Source: Pseudomonas sp. ERMR1:02
GTDB taxonomy: Bacteria; Pseudomonadota; Gammaproteobacteria; Pseudomonadales; Pseudomonadaceae
Assembly (NCBI RefSeq): GCF_002277815.1
Contig: NZ_NKJI01000007.1
Location: 62,001 to 126,000, forward strand
Direction of reading: 5' to 3'
Length of the DNA: 64,000 bases
Position 1 is the first letter of the stretch, and each line of letters begins with the position of its first letter. This document shows, in pieces, positions 26,058-37,270 of the stretch. A program made the translations under genes and the position numbers. The notes beneath the pieces are model-generated. The model searched no databases. It was not told where the DNA came from and saw only the letters and a list, made by a program, of their open reading frames with translations.

Positions 26058-27416
26058 CTACTTCAATTCAGGCAAACGAGCGTCACTTTTGACTTCGGCC
26101 TGGGCGATCGCATCGGCGGGCAGTACCACCCGCTGTTTGCTCAACAACTGGCCCATGTTCGCCAGCACACGGTACATCGAATACTCCTCGGTGTAGCGAA
26201 CTTCTGTGTAGCGACGGTTGGCGTTGTAGAGTTCGTTTTCACTGTCCAGCAGGTCGAGCAGGGTACGTTGGCCGAGGCCGAACTGATCCTGATAGGCCAT
26301 GCGCACGCGTTTACTGGTATCGGCGTATTCACGGGCAGTCGGGGTCTGTTTCTTCGCATTGACCATGGCGTTCCAGGCCAGGTGAATATTCTCGTTGAGC
26401 TGGCGCAGGGCGTTGTTACGGATGTCCATCGCCTGGTTGATCTTGTGTGCATCGGACTGCAGGCGCGCCTTGTCACTGCCGCCGCGGAACAGGTTGTAGT
26501 TCATTACCACGCCGACCCGCCATTCGTTGTCATGACCCTTGTCGCCAGCGATGTTGTTGTTTGCGCCCACCGCAGCTTCGGCGTCGAAGCGAGGGAAGAA
26601 TGGCGACTTGGCGACCTCGTACTGGCTTTCGGCCGATTGCACGTCGGCCTGGGCGGACTTCAGGTACGGGTTGTTGTCCACCATGCTCTGCTGGGCGTCC
26701 GGCAGGGAGGCAGGCAATTCGCCGCGAATCGAGGGCGGTGCTTCGAGTTCATCGGGCAGGCGCCCGACAACTGCGGAGAAGTTCGCCTCGGCGTCGGCCA
26801 GGTCCACTTCGGCGGTGTCGAGGTTGTTTTCCGCCAGTGCCCGACGAGCGGTCGACTGGTCGGCGTCGGCGTTGCTGCCTACACCGCGCTGGGTGCGCAG
26901 GCCGATCTGGTCGTTGACCCGCATGTGCGCTTGCAGGTTGTTCTTGGCCAGCGTCACCAGTTCACGGCGCTTGAGCACTTCGAGATAGACCTCGATGGTG
27001 CGCAGGGCCAGGTCCTGGGCGGTGCCCTGAGCGTAATAGGCCCGGGAGTTGACCACGCCTTTGGTGCGCTCGACTTCATTGGCTGTATTGAACCCGTCGA
27101 AAAGCATCTGTCGCAGGCGCAGTTCCGATTGGGTGTAGTTGAGGATTGAAGTGTGATGATCACCGAACGCCCGGGTGTTGGTGTTATCGCTGTACCCACG
27201 CCCGTAGGCGGCATTCAGGTCAACCGATGGATAAAAGCCCCCCTTGGCGACTTTCACGTCTTCATCAGCCGACAGACGGCTGTCCACCCGCGACGCCAAC
27301 TCTGGGTGGGTCGCGATGGTGCTCTGGATGGCTTCGGTCAATGACATGGCTTGAGCCTGAGAAGTGCAGGTCATGGCCAATAGAACCGCGCTGCAAAGGG
27401 GGGTTAAAAGGCGCAT
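26058..27416 (-). CDS. TolC family outer-membrane channel of a type I system (MapE/LapE-like)
   Basis: A 452-residue TolC-family protein with a signal peptide (MRLLTPLCSAVLLAMTCTSQ, cleavage after AQA) and the repeated helical/beta architecture of outer-membrane efflux proteins. LFRGGSDKARLQSD and GLGQRTLLDLLDSENELYNA are typical of the LapE/AggA branch. First gene of the operon, 18 bases before the exporter start. In Lap systems this channel also anchors the adhesin by holding its folded retention module. Confidence 0.93.
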   Translation of the reverse strand: MRLLTPLCSAVLLAMTCTSQAQAMSLTEAIQSTIATHPELASRVDSRLSADEDVKVAKGGFYPSVDLNAAYGRGYSDNTNTRAFGDHHTSILNYTQSELRLRQMLFDGFNTANEVERTKGVVNSRAYYAQGTAQDLALRTIEVYLEVLKRRELVTLAKNNLQAHMRVNDQIGLRTQRGVGSNADADQSTARRALAENNLDTAEVDLADAEANFSAVVGRLPDELEAPPSIRGELPASLPDAQQSMVDNNPYLKSAQADVQSAESQYEVAKSPFFPRFDAEAAVGANNNIAGDKGHDNEWRVGVVMNYNLFRGGSDKARLQSDAHKINQAMDIRNNALRQLNENIHLAWNAMVNAKKQTPTAREYADTSKRVRMAYQDQFGLGQRTLLDLLDSENELYNANRRYTEVRYTEEYSMYRVLANMGQLLSKQRVVLPADAIAQAEVKSDARLPELK

Positions 27417-28015
27417 GGTGAATCTCCCTGAGTCCTGATGGTGCTTTATTATTCGTCGCCAATTATTTGACGACTTTTATAGGTAAACCGTTTCACTCTC
27501 TTAACAACAGAGCTAAGAACATTTTGGGGCGAACCTAAGAAGTATTTCTCATAAGGTTTATGCCAAAAAAAACTTATGCGCTCTGACAAATCCGGCACAT
27601 TGTTCAATGGCGAAGCCCTTGATTTATGAGCTTTAGGGCGCTCATCAGGGCTAAGGAAGAGTTCCAACTCACTTATCGACATAGGGCGGAGAAGTGCTGG
27701 AGGGGAGGGACGCGGAGCGGAATGGGGGTGACATTTTTTTGTCACTGCAGTGTTTCAGAGCCGTTACGCATCGTTCAGGGCAAGTTGTCTCGAAAGTGGA
27801 GCCCGATGACATTGATTTCAAAGGGTTTTACCCCGGATGTAGACGACACCCGTGAGCAACACGCTGGGCGAGATCGTCGCCGGGGCATCGGCTTACTCAG
27901 GTAACCCCGCTGACCGGTAGACGATCCGCCGGGCGACCCGTTAGAGCCATCCATAAGCATTGTTTCTCCGCAACAAAAAAGGCGCCGACAGCGGTTGGCA
28001 GCGGAGGAAATGCAC
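27417..28015. other. AT-rich divergent control region of the secretion operon and adhesin
   Basis: No gene is convincing in these 599 bases: open frames here lack ribosome sites and family resemblance. The composition is clearly AT-richer than the flanking genes between 27420 and 27640. The left edge carries a promoter candidate for the secretion operon. The right edge ends in GCGGAGGAA (28001-28009), the adhesin ribosome site. No sigma-54 pair was seen by eye. Confidence 0.6.
27476..27504 (-). promoter_or_regulatory. Predicted sigma-70 promoter of the secretion operon
   Basis: Read on the minus strand: TTAAGA, 17-base spacer, TATAAA, about 60 bases before the ATG at 27416. Confidence 0.5.
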
Positions 28016-31000
28016 ATGGCTACGCTCATCGGTATCGTCAGTAAGGTCATCGGTCAGGTGTTCGCGGTGGCGGGCGACGGCACACGTCGTGTGCTGATCG
28101 AGGGGGACCGATTGTTCGCCGGTGATCAACTCAATACCGGGGCCGAGGGCGCCGTGGCGGTGCATCTGCAAAATGGCCAGGAACTGACCCTCGGACGGGG
28201 CAGCAGCCTGCAAATGAACACTCAATTGCTGGCCCATGAATCGCCCCACGTGAACACAGGCGATGCGGTGACGCCGAGCCAGGCGCAACTGAGCGATGTC
28301 GAGCAACTGCAAAAAGCCATTGCTGCCGGTGACGACCCGACGCAGACCGCTGAAGCCACGGCGGCCGGCCCGGGTTCGACCGGGCCTGGCGGTGGCGCAC
28401 TGGGTGGGGGCCACAGTTTTGTATTGCTTGAAGAAGTGGGCGGGCACGTCGATCCGATCATTGGTTTCCCCACTGCCGGTTTCAATGGCATTCCCGAGCT
28501 TCCCGAAGAACGGCACGATGCAGCGGTCAACACCGGCGATGACACCCCGGCACCGGTGATCACGCCTGTCGTGAACAATGTCGTGAACAATCCGGTCACC
28601 CTTAACGGGCTTTCGGTGGCTGGTGGCGAACTGACGGTCAACGAAGCCAACCTCGCCGACGGTTCGGCGAGCAATCCCGGTGCACTGACCCAGAGCAGCA
28701 CGTTCACCGTCACGGCACCCGACGGGTTGAACAGCCTGAACATCGGCGGGATCAATGTCATCAGCGGTGGTGTCGCCGTGGGTTTCCCGCAATCGATTAT
28801 CACTGTGCTGGGCAGCACCCTGACCATCACCGGTTACAACCCGGCCACGGGTGTTGTGAGTTACAGCTATACCCTCAACGGCAACGAGCCCCATACCTCT
28901 GGCGACGGCACCTCCCTCAGCGAGCACTTCACCGTGGTGGCTGGCGACAGCAATGGCGACACCGCCACCGGTTCTCTGGACGTCAACATCACCGATGATG
29001 TGCCTAAAGCGTATGACGACAGCAATGGCACGGCATCGGAAACTCAACTGACCCTGAACGGCAACGTGCTGACCAACGACGTGCAAGGTGCCGATCGTGT
29101 GCCGGTCGGTGAAAACGCCGGCCCGATCACTTCTGGCACTTTTGTCGGCACGTATGGCACGTTGGTGTTGAATGCCAACGGCACTTACTCCTACACCCTG
29201 AACACCAGTGATGCAGATTTCAAAGCCCTGCATGGCGGCGGCAATGGCACCGAGACCTTCACTTACACGCTCACCGATGCCGACGGCGACAAAAGCACCG
29301 CCAATCTGGTTTTGCAGATTCACAACAACGACGATGGCGTGACCCTCAACGGCCTGAACGCCAAAGGCGGCGAGCTGACTGTCTACGAGAAAAACCTCAG
29401 CGACGGCAGCAGCCCCGATGCACCAGCGCTGACCCAAAGCGGCACCTTCACCATCACCGCGCTCGACGGCGTACAGACGCTGTCCATTGGCGGTATCAAC
29501 GTGGTGGTCGGCGGTGTCAGCGCAGGCTTCCCTCAGTCGATCGTCACGCCGTTGGGCAGCACCCTGACCATCACCGGGTTCAACGCCGCCACGGGCGTCG
29601 TCAGTTACAGCTACACACTGACCGACAACGAGGCGCACCCGACCGCCAATGGCGCCAACAGTCTTTCCGAGCAGTTCGCCGTCACCGTGGTCGATGACAA
29701 CGGCACCACCGCTAACGGCAGCCTGGGCGTCAACATCATCGACGACCTGCCAAAAGGCGTGGACGACAGCAACGCTTCGACCGCCTCAGAAACGCTGCTG
29801 ACCCTGGATGGCAACGTCCTGACCAACGACGTGCAAGGTGCAGACCGCGTGCCGACCGGCCCTGGCGCCGGTCCGATTACCCCCGGCACTTTCGTCGGCA
29901 CATATGGCACGCTGGTGTTGAACGCCAACGGCACTTACACCTACACCCTGAATACCGGCGATGCAGACTTCAAAGCGTTGCACGGCGGTGGAAATGGCAC
30001 CGAAACGTTCACCTACACCATCACCGATGCCGACGGCGACAAAAGCACTGCCAACCTGGTGCTGAACATTCACAACAACGACGATGGCGTGACCCTCAAC
30101 GGCCTGAACGTCGAAGGCGGCGAGCTGACCGTCTACGAGAAAAACCTCAGCGACGGCAGCAGCCCCGATGCACCAGCGCTGACCCAAAGCGGCACCTTCA
30201 CCATCACCGCCCTCGACGGCGTACAGACGCTGTCCATCGGCGGTATCAACGTGGTGGTCGGCGGTGTCAGCGCAGGCTTCCCTCAGTCGATCGTCACGCC
30301 GTTAGGCAGCACCCTGACCATCACCGGGTTCAACGCCGCCACGGGCGTCGTCAGTTACAGCTACACACTGACCGACAACGAGGCGCACCCGACCGCCAAC
30401 GGCGCCAACAATCTTTCCGAGCAGTTCGCCGTCACCGTGGTCGATGACAACGGCACCACCGCCAACGGCAGCCTGGGCGTCAACATCATCGACGACCTGC
30501 CAAAAGGCGTGGACGACAGCAACGCTTCGACCGCCTCAGAAACGCTGCTGACCCTGGATGGCAACGTCCTGACCAACGACGTGCAAGGTGCCGATCGTGT
30601 GCCGACCGGCCCTGGCGCCGGTCCGATTACCCCCGGCACTTTCGTCGGCACATATGGCACGCTGGTGTTGAACGCCAACGGCACTTACACCTACACCCTG
30701 AATACCGGCGACGCAGACTTCAAAGCGTTGCACGGCGGTGGAAATGGCACCGAAACGTTCACCTACACCATCACCGATGCCGACGGCGACAAAAGCACTG
30801 CCAACCTGGTGCTGAACATTCACAACAACGACGATGGCGTGACCCTCAACGGCCTGAACGTCGGAGGCGGCGAGCTGACCGTCTACGAGAAAAACCTCAG
30901 CGACGGCAGCAGCCCCGATGCACCAGCGCTGACCCAAAGCGGCACCTTCACCGTCGCTGCGCTGGATGGCCTGCAAACCCTGACCGTAGGCGGCATCACC

Positions 31001-34000
31001 GTGGTCAGCGGTGGTGTGGCAGCGGGTTTCCCACACACCATCACGACCCCTTTGGGCAGCACCCTGACCATCACCGGCTACAACCCGGCGACGGGCGTGG
31101 TCAGCTACAGCTACACCTTGGTGGAAAACGAAGCCCACCCGAACGCCAACGGTGCCAACAGCATCACCGAGAACTTCAACGTCGTTGCCACCGACACCGA
31201 TGGCAGTACCGCCACCGGGCAGATCAACGTCAATATCGTCGACGATTTGCCGATTGCCAAAGCGGATCACCCTTCGGTCCAGGAGGGCGGCACCGTCAGT
31301 GGCAATGTGCTGGACAACGACATTGGCGGTGCCGACGGTCTGGCCGCCAGCGGCGCTGTGGTCGGCGTGCGCGCCGGCTCGGACACCTCGACTTCGGCCA
31401 TCGGCGGCCTGAACAGCCATATCAACGGCACCTACGGCTACCTGACCCTCGATGCCAGTGGTAACGCGGTCTATCACAGCAACCCGAACTCGGTCGGTGC
31501 ACCTGGGGCTACCGATACATTTACCTACACCGTGCGCGATGCCGATGGCGATGAAAGCACCACCACCATCACCATCGATGTGTACAACAGCTGCCTGAAA
31601 GCGGTCAGCGACAGCGACGTGACCGTGTATGAAAAAGCCCTCGACCTGAACAAGGATGGCCAGGACCTGGCCGCCGGCACCGTCACCGGCAGCCAGCCGG
31701 GCAGCACCGGCGAAACCGCCAGCGGCACCCTGGTCGGCTCGGTGACCGGCGCAGTCGGGGCGATCACCTACACCCTGGTCGGCAGCGCCACCGGGGCTTA
31801 TGGGCAAATTCACCTCAATCCGAACGGCACCTACACCTACACCCTGACGTCACCGCCGAGCACGACGCCGCACGCCAATGACGGCGCCAACGTCACGCAT
31901 GAAAGCTTTACCTATCAAGCGACTGATTCCCAGGGCAACACCGTCACCAGCACCATCGTGGTGAACATCGTCGATGACGTGCCGATCGCCAAAGCGGATC
32001 ACCCTTCGGTCCAGGAGGGCGGCACCGTCAGCGGCAACGTACTGGACAACGACATTGGCGGTGCCGACGGTCTGGCCGCCAGCGGCGCTGTGGTCGGCGT
32101 GCGCGCCGGCTCGGACACCTCGACTTCGGCCATCGGCGGCCTGAACAGCCATATCAACGGCACCTACGGCTACCTGACCCTCGATGCCAGTGGTAACGCG
32201 GTCTATCACAGCAACCCGAACTCGGTCGGTGCACCTGGGGCTACCGATACATTTACCTACACCGTGCGCGATGCCGATGGCGATGAAAGCACCACCACCA
32301 TCACCATCGACGTGTACAACAGCTGCCTGAAAGCGGTCAGCGACAGCGACGTGACCGTGTACGAAAAAGCCCTCGACCTGAACAAGGATGGCCAGGACCT
32401 GGCCGCCGGCACCGTCACCGGCAGCCAGCCGGGCAGCACCGGCGAAACCGCCAGCGGTACCCTGGTCGGCTCGGTGACCGGCGCAGTCGGAGCGATCACC
32501 TACACCCTGGTCGGCAGCGCTACCGGGACCTATGGGCAAATCCATCTCAACCCGAACGGCACCTACACCTACACCCTGACGTCACCGCCGAGCACGACGC
32601 CGCACGCCAATGACGGCGCCAACGTCACGCATGAAAGCTTTACCTATCAAGCGACTGATTCCCAGGGCAACACCGTCACCAGCACCATCGTGGTGAACAT
32701 CGTCGATGACGTACCGATTGCCAAAGCGGATCACCCTTCGGTCCAGGAGGGCGGCACCGTCAGCGGCAACGTACTGGACAACGACATTGGCGGTGCCGAC
32801 GGTCTGGGGGCGGTCATCGGTGTGCGCGCTGGCAGCAATACATCGACTTCGGCGGTGGGCGGGCTCAACACGCACATCAACGGTGACTATGGCTACCTGA
32901 CCCTCGATGCCAGTGGCAACGCGGTCTACCACAGCAACCCGAACTCAGTCGGTGCAGCTGGGGCGACCGATACGTTCACCTATACCGTACGCGATGCCGA
33001 TGGCGATCAAAGCACCACCACCATCACCATCGATGTGTGCAACACCACAATCAAAGCGGTCACCGACACTGACGTGACGGTCTACGAAAAAGCGCTGGAC
33101 CTGAGCAAGGACGGCCAGGACCTGGCAGCCGGCACCGTCACCGGCAGTGAACCGGGCAATACCGGGGAAACCGCCAGCGGCACGCTGGTCGGCTCGGTGA
33201 CCGGTGCTTCGGGTGCGATCAGCTACACCCTGGTCGGCAGTGCCACCGGGACTTACGGGCAGATCCTGCTCAACCCCAACGGCACCTATACCTACACCCT
33301 GACCTCGGCGCCGAAAACCTCGCCGGGCGCCAACGATGGCCCGAACACCCTGAGCGAAACATTCACCTACAAAGCCACCGATGCGCTGGGCAACAGCACC
33401 ACCAGCACCATCGTGGTCAACATTGTCGATGACGTGCCCAAGGCCGTGGCTTCAGAGCGGTCGGTGTCAGCGGTTGAGATCGATTCTAACCTGCTGCTGA
33501 TAATCGACGTGTCCGGCAGTATGGCCGACGCCTCAGGCGTACCGGGCCTCTCACGACTGGAGCTGGCCAAGCAGGCGATCAGCGCCTTGCTCGATAAATA
33601 CGACGACCTTGGCGACGTCAAAGTGCAGATCGTGACGTTCAGTAGCAACGCCGCCGACAAGACTTCGGTCTGGGTGGACGTAGCGACGGCCAAGTCGATC
33701 ATCTCCGGCCTGTCGGCCGGCGGTGGTACCAACTACGACGCGGCGGTGAGCGTGGCGCAAGACGCGTTCAATACCAACGGCAAGCTGACAGGTGCACAGA
33801 ACGTCGGCTACTTCTTCTCGGACGGCAAGCCCAACGAAGGTTCTATTGGTGGAGGGGACGAGGCGCACTGGAAAGAGTTCCTCACCGAGAATCAAATCAA
33901 GAGCTACGCGATTGGCCTGGGTAAAGGCGTCGACAATGCCGCCCTTGATCCACTGGCTTATGACGGCACTGGCACAGGCTCCAATACCAACGCGGTGATC

Positions 34001-35911
34001 GTCACGGATCTTGGCCAACTCAATTCGGTATTGTCGGGCACCGTAATCGGAGCGCCTATCACCGGTTCGCTGCTGGGCGAGGGCGGTACGTTCGGGGCCG
34101 ACGGCGGCTTCATCAAAACCATCACCGTCGATGGCACCACTTACACCTACGATCCGAAGGGCAACAGCAACCAGGGGGCGCTGAGCTTCAGCGGTGGCCT
34201 CAACCACGGCACCTTCAACACGACCCACAACACCTTGAGCATCGCCACCGACAATAAAGGCACGCTGTTGGTGAATCTCGATACCGGCGAATACAGCTAC
34301 GTGTCGCAGAAAACCACATCGGTAGTGCTCACCGAACACATCGGCTTCACCGTCAGCGATAACGACGGCGACCTCGCCAGCTCGAGCCTGGTGGTCAAAG
34401 TCATTCCGAACGCGCCACCGGTGGCGGTCGATGACCACATCATCACCAACGTGCTCTCGGGCAGCGTAACGGTACCGGGCGAATTGCTGCTGGCCAATGA
34501 CGCTGACGCCGATGGCGATCCGCTCAAGGCATCACCGACCACCTTCAACACAGGATGGGTCGCCAAAGCGGCGGACTTCACCGGCACTGGTGCGATCGAT
34601 TTCTCCGGTAGCGGCGTCAAGCCGAGCAACCAGAACCTCGCCGATGTGCGTGGATCGTTCGCGGCCAATACCGCAACGATGACGGCATTGCTGGTGATCA
34701 GTGGTTATCTGGGCCACGTCACAGCGGCCAACACTAACGACGAGGACCGTATCACCGTCAACCTCAAGCAGGGTGAAACCCTTAACCTGGACCACAACCT
34801 CGCTGCCGGCCATATCACCATGGAGTATTCCATCAACGGCGGCGCCTGGACTGCCCTGGCAGATGGTCAGACCATCACCGCGGCGTCGGACGGGGTTTAT
34901 CAGATCCACGTCACCAACATCACCAACACCAGTGGCAGCGGCACTAGCGTAAACAATTCCGAAAGCTACCAACTGACAATGAAGCTCGACTATTCCGGTG
35001 CGCATGACAGTACCCCGGATTACCACGGCACCTACACCGCCAGCGACAACCATGGCGGCAGCGACAGCGCCAACGTGACCATCAGCTACCAGGAAGGCCA
35101 CACCCTCACCGGTACCGCCGGCAACGATACGTTGGTGGCGGGCAGCGGCGACAACATCCTCAATGCCGGCGACGGCAACGACATACTCATCGCAGGCACC
35201 GGCAACAACGAGTTGCACGGTGGTGCCGGCAATGACTTGCTGTTCAGTGGTATTGGCAATGACTTGCTTGATGGCGGCACCGGCAACGATACCGCCAGCT
35301 ACGCCCATGCTACCGCTGGCGTCACGGTCAATCTGGGGTTGAGCGGGCCGCAGAACACCTTCGGCGCCGGCACCGACACCCTGACCGCCATCGAGAACCT
35401 CGTCGGTTCGAACTTCAATGACACCCTGACCGGTGACAACCACAACAACATCATCAGCGGCGGCCTGGGCAACGACATTCTTAACGGCGGGGGCGGTGAC
35501 GACATCCTGATCGGCGGCCTGGGCAACAACACCCTGACCGGTGGCAGCGGCGCCGACACCTTCCAATGGCTCAAGGGCAACAGCGGCCATGACGTGGTCA
35601 CTGACTTCACGCCCGGCACCGACAAACTCGACCTGTCGCAACTGCTGCAAGGGGAGAACAGCACCGCGGCCTCGCTGGATGACTACCTGCACTTCACCGT
35701 CAGCGGCAGCGGCGCGTCACTGGTGACCAGCATCGACGTCAGCGCCACGGCCGGTGCGGCGCCGAACCAGACCATCGACTTGGCCGGCGTCAACCTGGCC
35801 AGTCATTACGGTGTCACACCAGGGGCGGGCGGAGTGGTTTCCGGTGCGGACTCGGCAACCATCATCAACGGCATGCTCAACGATCATTCGTTGAAGGTGG
35901 ATACGGTGTAA
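28016..35911 (+). CDS. LapA/MapA-type giant RTX adhesin with retention module
   Basis: A 2631-residue surface adhesin. Residues 1-100 form a LapA-type retention module ([34 protein letters not shown]), followed by TAAG at 115-118, the dialanine site cut by LapG. Residues about 195-1075 are about 250-residue repeats beginning VTLNGL (750-base DNA period). Residues about 1080-1805 are three 244-residue repeats beginning [13 protein letters not shown] von Willebrand A domain (DVSGSM metal site, [19 protein letters not shown]) covers about 1825-2005. RTX nonapeptides ([22 protein letters not shown]) and the export signal fill about 2365-2631. ATG at 28016 is used because GCGGAGGAA lies 7 bases upstream; ATG at 28010 is too close. 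Size fits MapA rather than the larger LapA. Confidence 0.93.
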   Translation: MATLIGIVSKVIGQVFAVAGDGTRRVLIEGDRLFAGDQLNTGAEGAVAVHLQNGQELTLGRGSSLQMNTQLLAHESPHVNTGDAVTPSQAQLSDVEQLQKAIAAGDDPTQTAEATAAGPGSTGPGGGALGGGHSFVLLEEVGGHVDPIIGFPTAGFNGIPELPEERHDAAVNTGDDTPAPVITPVVNNVVNNPVTLNGLSVAGGELTVNEANLADGSASNPGALTQSSTFTVTAPDGLNSLNIGGINVISGGVAVGFPQSIITVLGSTLTITGYNPATGVVSYSYTLNGNEPHTSGDGTSLSEHFTVVAGDSNGDTATGSLDVNITDDVPKAYDDSNGTASETQLTLNGNVLTNDVQGADRVPVGENAGPITSGTFVGTYGTLVLNANGTYSYTLNTSDADFKALHGGGNGTETFTYTLTDADGDKSTANLVLQIHNNDDGVTLNGLNAKGGELTVYEKNLSDGSSPDAPALTQSGTFTITALDGVQTLSIGGINVVVGGVSAGFPQSIVTPLGSTLTITGFNAATGVVSYSYTLTDNEAHPTANGANSLSEQFAVTVVDDNGTTANGSLGVNIIDDLPKGVDDSNASTASETLLTLDGNVLTNDVQGADRVPTGPGAGPITPGTFVGTYGTLVLNANGTYTYTLNTGDADFKALHGGGNGTETFTYTITDADGDKSTANLVLNIHNNDDGVTLNGLNVEGGELTVYEKNLSDGSSPDAPALTQSGTFTITALDGVQTLSIGGINVVVGGVSAGFPQSIVTPLGSTLTITGFNAATGVVSYSYTLTDNEAHPTANGANNLSEQFAVTVVDDNGTTANGSLGVNIIDDLPKGVDDSNASTASETLLTLDGNVLTNDVQGADRVPTGPGAGPITPGTFVGTYGTLVLNANGTYTYTLNTGDADFKALHGGGNGTETFTYTITDADGDKSTANLVLNIHNNDDGVTLNGLNVGGGELTVYEKNLSDGSSPDAPALTQSGTFTVAALDGLQTLTVGGITVVSGGVAAGFPHTITTPLGSTLTITGYNPATGVVSYSYTLVENEAHPNANGANSITENFNVVATDTDGSTATGQINVNIVDDLPIAKADHPSVQEGGTVSGNVLDNDIGGADGLAASGAVVGVRAGSDTSTSAIGGLNSHINGTYGYLTLDASGNAVYHSNPNSVGAPGATDTFTYTVRDADGDESTTTITIDVYNSCLKAVSDSDVTVYEKALDLNKDGQDLAAGTVTGSQPGSTGETASGTLVGSVTGAVGAITYTLVGSATGAYGQIHLNPNGTYTYTLTSPPSTTPHANDGANVTHESFTYQATDSQGNTVTSTIVVNIVDDVPIAKADHPSVQEGGTVSGNVLDNDIGGADGLAASGAVVGVRAGSDTSTSAIGGLNSHINGTYGYLTLDASGNAVYHSNPNSVGAPGATDTFTYTVRDADGDESTTTITIDVYNSCLKAVSDSDVTVYEKALDLNKDGQDLAAGTVTGSQPGSTGETASGTLVGSVTGAVGAITYTLVGSATGTYGQIHLNPNGTYTYTLTSPPSTTPHANDGANVTHESFTYQATDSQGNTVTSTIVVNIVDDVPIAKADHPSVQEGGTVSGNVLDNDIGGADGLGAVIGVRAGSNTSTSAVGGLNTHINGDYGYLTLDASGNAVYHSNPNSVGAAGATDTFTYTVRDADGDQSTTTITIDVCNTTIKAVTDTDVTVYEKALDLSKDGQDLAAGTVTGSEPGNTGETASGTLVGSVTGASGAISYTLVGSATGTYGQILLNPNGTYTYTLTSAPKTSPGANDGPNTLSETFTYKATDALGNSTTSTIVVNIVDDVPKAVASERSVSAVEIDSNLLLIIDVSGSMADASGVPGLSRLELAKQAISALLDKYDDLGDVKVQIVTFSSNAADKTSVWVDVATAKSIISGLSAGGGTNYDAAVSVAQDAFNTNGKLTGAQNVGYFFSDGKPNEGSIGGGDEAHWKEFLTENQIKSYAIGLGKGVDNAALDPLAYDGTGTGSNTNAVIVTDLGQLNSVLSGTVIGAPITGSLLGEGGTFGADGGFIKTITVDGTTYTYDPKGNSNQGALSFSGGLNHGTFNTTHNTLSIATDNKGTLLVNLDTGEYSYVSQKTTSVVLTEHIGFTVSDNDGDLASSSLVVKVIPNAPPVAVDDHIITNVLSGSVTVPGELLLANDADADGDPLKASPTTFNTGWVAKAADFTGTGAIDFSGSGVKPSNQNLADVRGSFAANTATMTALLVISGYLGHVTAANTNDEDRITVNLKQGETLNLDHNLAAGHITMEYSINGGAWTALADGQTITAASDGVYQIHVTNITNTSGSGTSVNNSESYQLTMKLDYSGAHDSTPDYHGTYTASDNHGGSDSANVTISYQEGHTLTGTAGNDTLVAGSGDNILNAGDGNDILIAGTGNNELHGGAGNDLLFSGIGNDLLDGGTGNDTASYAHATAGVTVNLGLSGPQNTFGAGTDTLTAIENLVGSNFNDTLTGDNHNNIISGGLGNDILNGGGGDDILIGGLGNNTLTGGSGADTFQWLKGNSGHDVVTDFTPGTDKLDLSQLLQGENSTAASLDDYLHFTVSGSGASLVTSIDVSATAGAAPNQTIDLAGVNLASHYGVTPGAGGVVSGADSATIINGMLNDHSLKVDTV
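29339..30838. repeat. Tandem 750-base repeats inside the adhesin gene
   Basis: Units 29339-30088 and 30089-30838 are nearly identical at the DNA level, differing at a handful of bases. A diverged unit precedes (about 28595-29338) and a partial one follows (from 30839 to about 31240). Near identity points to recent duplication or gene conversion. Confidence 0.9.
31256..33440. repeat. Tandem 732-base repeats inside the adhesin gene
   Basis: Three units start at 31256, 31988 and 32720. The first two are almost identical; the third is diverged and shorter by a few codons near its start ([11 protein letters not shown] where the others have [14 protein letters not shown]). Each unit encodes [12 protein letters not shown] to NIVDDVP. 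Confidence 0.9.
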
Positions 35912-35921
35912 TTCCAACGAC

Positions 35922-35956
35922 AAAGCCCCCCTTCTCTATGAGAATGGGGGGCTTTT
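35922..35956. terminator. Intrinsic terminator of the adhesin gene
   Basis: AAAGCCCCCC (35922-35931) pairs perfectly with GGGGGGCTTT (35946-35955), with a 14-base loop. The short T run on plus and AAA on the other side could allow use in both directions; the convergent gene ends at 36029. Confidence 0.85.
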
Positions 35957-36028
35957 ACTAGGCTCTTTTGAATTACACCATCAAGAGCTTAAAAGATGAA
36001 AAATGGTCCTGCAAAGTGTGCGCCTATA

Positions 36029-36922
36029 TCAATCGTCTAAAACAGGTATCGCATCCATAAGTCGTACTCTAAAGTTATCGATGGCGTAGCGCGAGAAAGA
36101 AGTGCCCGCAGACAAGGATGCGACTATAAATTCTATTTTGTCGTATGGGGAGCTAATCTTGACGGTGTGTTTTTTCCACTCATGGTGATCTACGAAAGCG
36201 TAGTTCGTATATTTGTTCAGAGCACCAAATCTCAACATCGGGGTGTCCTTTGGTTCGATTTTTTTTGCATCAAAAGAGAGTTCGTATGTTAGACCTGGAA
36301 TAGCAGGGAATGTCTTTTTGAGAACCGTGCCTTCAGAAACTTGAAGAGCTGATAAGTGATATCCCCCTGTTTCCGTGGGTTGTAAATTAAGACCTGTTCC
36401 CGCGCTCCAACCGCCAAGGGTTTGGTCGTCAAAGGTTGTCAGTTCATCCAGTGATTCAAGTTTAACTTCTTTAACCCAAAAATTGTCAAGTCTGTAGTCA
36501 TTACCCCATCCGGAACGTATGTTATTTGAAAGACTTACCGTTGTGGTCGGCGAAGTTGCAATGGCAGTAAATCCAAAAGATTGCCATGCATCGATCGTCA
36601 GACTCTGAAAGGGGTCGCAGTGCTTATTGCCGATGGTTGCAACCAAATCAGTGGTGTAGCCGCCATTTGATTTTGTCGGTCTAACGGAGTAACTGAACGC
36701 GTATGCTCGGCCTGGTACTGTAGGGAACGTTTTTTTGAGGATAATTCCATGGGCGTCTTTCGCCGTTTCAGGTGTGACAATCGATAAGACTTTGCCTCTC
36801 AAAGGATCATCCACAAACCTTAGATAGGACCCGCCAGGACCCAGCGCGGGCCCCATTTCCCATTGATTAAGAGTTCCATTGTTGAAATCTGTTAATTCGT
36901 CCAACATCGTTTCAGCCTTCAT
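36029..36922 (-). CDS. Unrecognised protein with two related beta-sandwich-like domains
   Basis: A 297-residue protein whose two halves resemble each other: LDELTDFNNGTLNQWEMG...GGSYLRF (from residue 7) and LDELTTFDDQTLGGWSAG...GGYHLSA (from about 155), each continuing with ILKKTFPTVPGRAYAFSYSV or VLKKTFPAIPGLTYELSFDA and ending YRLDNFWVKEV or YAIDNFRVRLM. The pattern is like carbohydrate-binding jelly-roll modules, but no family is firmly recognised. No signal peptide. Ribosome site AAAGGAG before ATG 36922 is good. The gene is markedly more AT-rich than its neighbours, suggesting transfer. It lies tail to tail with the adhesin gene. Confidence 0.75.
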   Translation of the reverse strand: MKAETMLDELTDFNNGTLNQWEMGPALGPGGSYLRFVDDPLRGKVLSIVTPETAKDAHGIILKKTFPTVPGRAYAFSYSVRPTKSNGGYTTDLVATIGNKHCDPFQSLTIDAWQSFGFTAIATSPTTTVSLSNNIRSGWGNDYRLDNFWVKEVKLESLDELTTFDDQTLGGWSAGTGLNLQPTETGGYHLSALQVSEGTVLKKTFPAIPGLTYELSFDAKKIEPKDTPMLRFGALNKYTNYAFVDHHEWKKHTVKISSPYDKIEFIVASLSAGTSFSRYAIDNFRVRLMDAIPVLDD

Positions 36923-37270
36923 AATTAGTGCTCCTTTCTAGCCTGAATGCCACTCCTATGAGCAGCGTATCTGACTCTAGAACTACGAAAGATGACTAGC
37001 TACTGTCACAAATGACAGTTTTTATGAATTTCTGATGACCGGCAGAGCATAAGTCATACAGCAAGAGTTCACTGAAACACGACATCACCCCCAGATTACG
37101 ACGATACCCAAACTCGCTCCTACAGGGCTCATGTTGCGCAAACGAAGGCGCAGCAAAGTGCACAGCATGCATTTCCATTCCTTGAAAATTGCACTTCATA
37201 CGCGTTGGGAAGCCGCGTAGCGTATTTGGAGACCAATGACTCCTGCAGCATGCCGAGAGACAGAAAAACC
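36923..37270. other. Divergent gap with a small hairpin and a REP remnant
   Basis: ACTGTCA-N4-TGACAGT followed by TTTTT lies at 37002-37023, about 80 bases before the orphan gene; it could be an operator or a weak terminator. A lone half-REP (CTCGCTCCTACAGGG) is near 37112-37127. No gene seen. Confidence 0.45.

Noticed and set aside
22503..27416. Reading the exporter operon as a bacteriocin or drug efflux system
   Set aside because: The C39-like domain lacks the catalytic Cys and the divergent gene has a retention module and RTX signal, which fits adhesin export.
27449..27745. A 98-codon minus-strand frame in the gap between the exporter operon and the adhesin
   Set aside because: No ribosome site, no family resemblance and codon use unlike the genes around it.
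29611..32545. Long minus-strand open frames opposite the adhesin gene, up to 565 codons
   Set aside because: They mirror the repeat structure of the adhesin, have repetitive Val/Gly/Asp-rich translations and no ribosome sites; they are composition shadows.
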